64,000 nucleotides of DNA from Arsenophonus sp052401645 (GTDB lineage: Bacteria > Pseudomonadota > Gammaproteobacteria > Enterobacterales > Enterobacteriaceae), in contig CP198939.1 of NCBI GenBank assembly GCA_052401645.1, positions 1,798,001-1,862,000 on the forward strand. The letters are read 5' to 3'. Below the pieces are notes generated by a model. That model worked only from the letters and a program-made list of their open reading frames with translations. It was not told where the DNA came from and made no database searches. The position numbers were made by a program, and so were the translations under genes. Below, piece by piece: positions 62,011 to 64,000 of the stretch (positions within the stretch are counted from its first letter, which is position 1; each line of letters starts with the position of its first letter).

Positions 62011-62519
62011 AAATTAACAACAAAGAAAAATAATAAAGTTTATTAATTAACATTAAATAATATCTTTAGTTATTTATTTATAAAAAATAATATTATTCCG
62101 TTCGTATTTTATTTTTTATAAAAAATAAAATATAAATAATAGATTAGATTATTTATATAAATATATAATAATAATTCTATGAAATTTTACAGTATAAAAT
62201 AAATATTAATAGAACTAATAAATAATTTAATAATTTTTGAAATTAATCAATTTTATAATAAATAAAATTGATAATTCATTAAATTAGGGAAATAATAAAT
62301 TTATTTAATCATATGATTTAAATCTATGATTATAAAATATAATATTAGAAAGCATAAAATAACAGATATCTTTAAGATATTAATCTTAATTATTAATTAT
62401 TAATATATTAAAGTTGCAATAACTAACTAATAAATCATTTAAAATAATAAAAATATTTTTATAAGACATAATTAAATTATTAATAAATAAAAAATTATTA
62501 AGTACTTAATTATATTAAT

Positions 62520-62715
62520 ATTTCATCTTGAAATAATACTATTGTTTGTTTAGTGCCTTCAATATTAATATTAAAAATAATAATTTATAAATAATTTTAT
62601 TATCTTATTAATCATAAATTAATTATAATCTAATTTATTATGGATAAAATTTATAAGCATATAATCTTCTATGAAAAAGCTGATTATCTTCTTTTAAAAC
62701 ATTATCTATGATAAT
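62520..62715 (-). pseudogene. Coding-like remnant upstream of gshB
   Basis: Two minus-strand stretches look like protein-coding remains: one near 62640-62710 reading DNVLKEDNQLFHRRLYAYK and ending at a stop, and one near 62523-62575 reading IEGTKQTIVLFQDEILI before a stop. The first also reads as a 23-codon frame on the plus strand from the ATG at 62641. I do not recognise either. They could be parts of one decayed minus-strand gene. Confidence 0.3.
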
Positions 62716-63415
62716 GTAAATTATAATAAAATAAAATAATTAAAATAATTACTGATAATTAAGTTTATTAAACCTTCAAATAGTTATATAAATTAACAAT
62801 TTAATTAATTAATAATAATTATATTTTCATATATTAAAATATTTAATATATTTTTTGAAAAAATAAAAAATTTAGTTAAGCATTTAATTATCATAAATAA
62901 AGAAACAACTTTAAATCTCTTAATTCAAATAAGTTATTTTATAAGAAAATAAAATTTATTTTTCAAAAAAAATAATAAACTTTACCATAACGAAGATTAT
63001 ATTATTTTTATTTAAACTGTTTAATGTTAAATTAAGTTTTACATTATTTAGTAAAAATAATAACAATGATAAAATAGCACTTATTTATGCTTAAAAAGCA
63101 TATAAGGAAAATTAAAATTTTCTTAATTTGTTTAACAATAGCTATTTAAATTTAATATAAGAAGAAAGATGATACATTTAAGTATTAATATTTATTGTTA
63201 AATATAATTAAATATAAATTGTCTCGCTTTATTTATTTACTAATTTAATAAAGTTAATTTATTTTAACTAAAATTATGATAACAATTAATTATTAATTAA
63301 ATAGTATCCTAAATATCTACTACTAAGAGAATTGATACTTAAAAATAGAAATAACTATATTAACTATAATTATATTATTATAAATTTGTTTTAGCAATTT
63401 TGATAAGGAGATAAA

Positions 63416-64000
63416 ATGATTAAATTAGGTATTGTCATGGATCCAATTTCAACTATAAAAATTAAGAAAGATAGTAGTTTTGCTATGCTATTAGAAGCTC
63501 AACGTCGTAAATATGAAATTTATTATATGGAAATAGGAGACCTATATTTATTAGAAGGAGAAGCATATGGCCATACTAGAAAATTAATCAAAATTAAACA
63601 AGATACTATGCAATGGTATAAATTTGACGTCGAACAAGATATTCCTTTAAAAAAACTTAACGTTATTTTAATGCGCAAAGATCCTCCATTTAATACTGAA
63701 TATATTTATGCTACTTATATTCTTGAAATAGCAGAACAAGCTGGTAGTTTAATTATCAATAAACCTCAAAGCCTGAGAGATTGTAATGAAAAATTATTTA
63801 CAACATGGTTTAATAAATTAACTCCTAACACGCTAGTAACTAGAAATAATAAAAAATTGCGTGAATTTCATAAAAAATATGGCGATGTAATATTTAAGCC
63901 ATTAAATCAAATGGGTGGTGCATCTATTTTTCGTTTAACAAAAACTGATCCTAATGTTAGTGCTATTATTGAAACGTTAACGAAACATGGACAGTATTTC
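63416..64000 (+). CDS. gshB: Glutathione synthetase (5' part, runs off the window)
   Basis: The 195 codons present encode the N-terminal and central parts of glutathione synthetase, which adds glycine to gamma-glutamylcysteine using ATP. The start MIKLGIVMDPIS is nearly identical to E. coli GshB, followed by IKKDSSFAMLLEAQRR, VILMRKDPPFNTEYIYATYI near residue 83, NKPQSLRDCNEKLF near 115 and the ATP-grasp segment KPLNQMGGASIF near residue 160. E. coli GshB has 315 residues, so about 120 lie beyond position 64000. An AAGGAG ribosome binding site lies five bases before the ATG. With gshA in this window the whole glutathione pathway seems to be kept. Confidence 0.97.
   Translation, partial: MIKLGIVMDPISTIKIKKDSSFAMLLEAQRRKYEIYYMEIGDLYLLEGEAYGHTRKLIKIKQDTMQWYKFDVEQDIPLKKLNVILMRKDPPFNTEYIYATYILEIAEQAGSLIINKPQSLRDCNEKLFTTWFNKLTPNTLVTRNNKKLREFHKKYGDVIFKPLNQMGGASIFRLTKTDPNVSAIIETLTKHGQYF

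Larger units (their letters stand above)
58830..63415. other. 4.6-kb gene-free gap between gmhA and gshB
   Basis: No intact gene is visible. In enterobacteria endA and rsmE precede gshB; neither is recognisable. Coding-like scraps appear at about 62520-62715. Hairpins lie at 59227-59248 (AATTATCTG arms), 61058-61083 (the most G/C-rich in the gap, AGTTGGTAAT against ATTACCCAACT) and 61965-62010. The rest is A+T-rich and featureless. Confidence 0.6.

Overview
This window looks like a piece of a strongly reduced gammaproteobacterial endosymbiont chromosome. Every gene I can recognise is an ordinary Enterobacterales housekeeping gene. The rRNA, tRNA and protein genes are islands in sequence that is almost pure A+T. 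Protein-coding sequence adds up to about 18.3 kb of 64 kb (roughly 29%), and the rRNA operon and four tRNAs add about 5 kb. Local gene order still matches enterobacteria: nudE / aroK-aroB / rpe / trpS; clpB next to an rRNA operon, with rluD and divergent bamD; rpsP-rimM-trmD-rplS beside ffh; and alaS-csrA-tRNA-Ser-tRNA-Arg-gshA. The 16S segment at about 17450-17490 and an intervening sequence in helix 25 of 23S both recall the Proteus/Providencia/Arsenophonus lineage (Morganellaceae). A blood-feeder symbiont of the Arsenophonus, Aschnera or Providencia siddallii kind would fit, but that is an inference and not an identification.

Layout. 1-11.7 kb: nudE, aroK-aroB, rpe and trpS on the plus strand, converging on sodA, with large decayed gaps where mrcA/hof, damX/dam and gph lie in relatives. 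13.0-18.6 kb: a minus-strand rRNA operon (16S, tRNA-Ile, tRNA-Ala, 23S) with a recognisable promoter, boxA elements and processing stems, but no 5S gene after 23S. 18.8-24.2 kb: clpB, whose N-terminal domain is a visible pseudogene while the two AAA+ modules stay open; then rluD and divergent bamD. 27.5-31.0 kb: rplS, trmD, rimM, rpsP and ffh, all minus strand. 33.9-39.4 kb: gshA, tRNA-Arg, tRNA-Ser, csrA and alaS, all minus strand. 46.1-47.0 kb: an Alx/TerC-type membrane protein. 58.2-58.8 kb: gmhA. 63.4 kb to the end: the 5' part of gshB. The intervals 39.4-46.1, 47.0-58.2 and 58.8-63.4 kb hold no gene I can recognise.

Functions kept: translation (rRNA, tRNAs, S16, L19, AlaRS, TrpRS, RimM, TrmD, RluD), protein targeting and folding (Ffh, ClpB), the outer membrane (BamD, and GmhA for LPS heptose), aromatic precursors (AroK, AroB), the pentose phosphate pathway (Rpe), RNA-level regulation (CsrA), and redox/metal protection (GshA, GshB, manganese SOD, Alx). 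Glutathione synthesis plus Mn-SOD plus a putative Mn exporter is the clearest functional theme.

I found no phage, transposon, CRISPR array, toxin system or other new defence or mobile system. The parts worth a second look are the in-place loss of the ClpB N-domain, the helix-25 intervening sequence, four tRNA genes without encoded CCA, the missing 5S, and a set of long, near-perfect A+T-only inverted repeats in most of the gene-free gaps.
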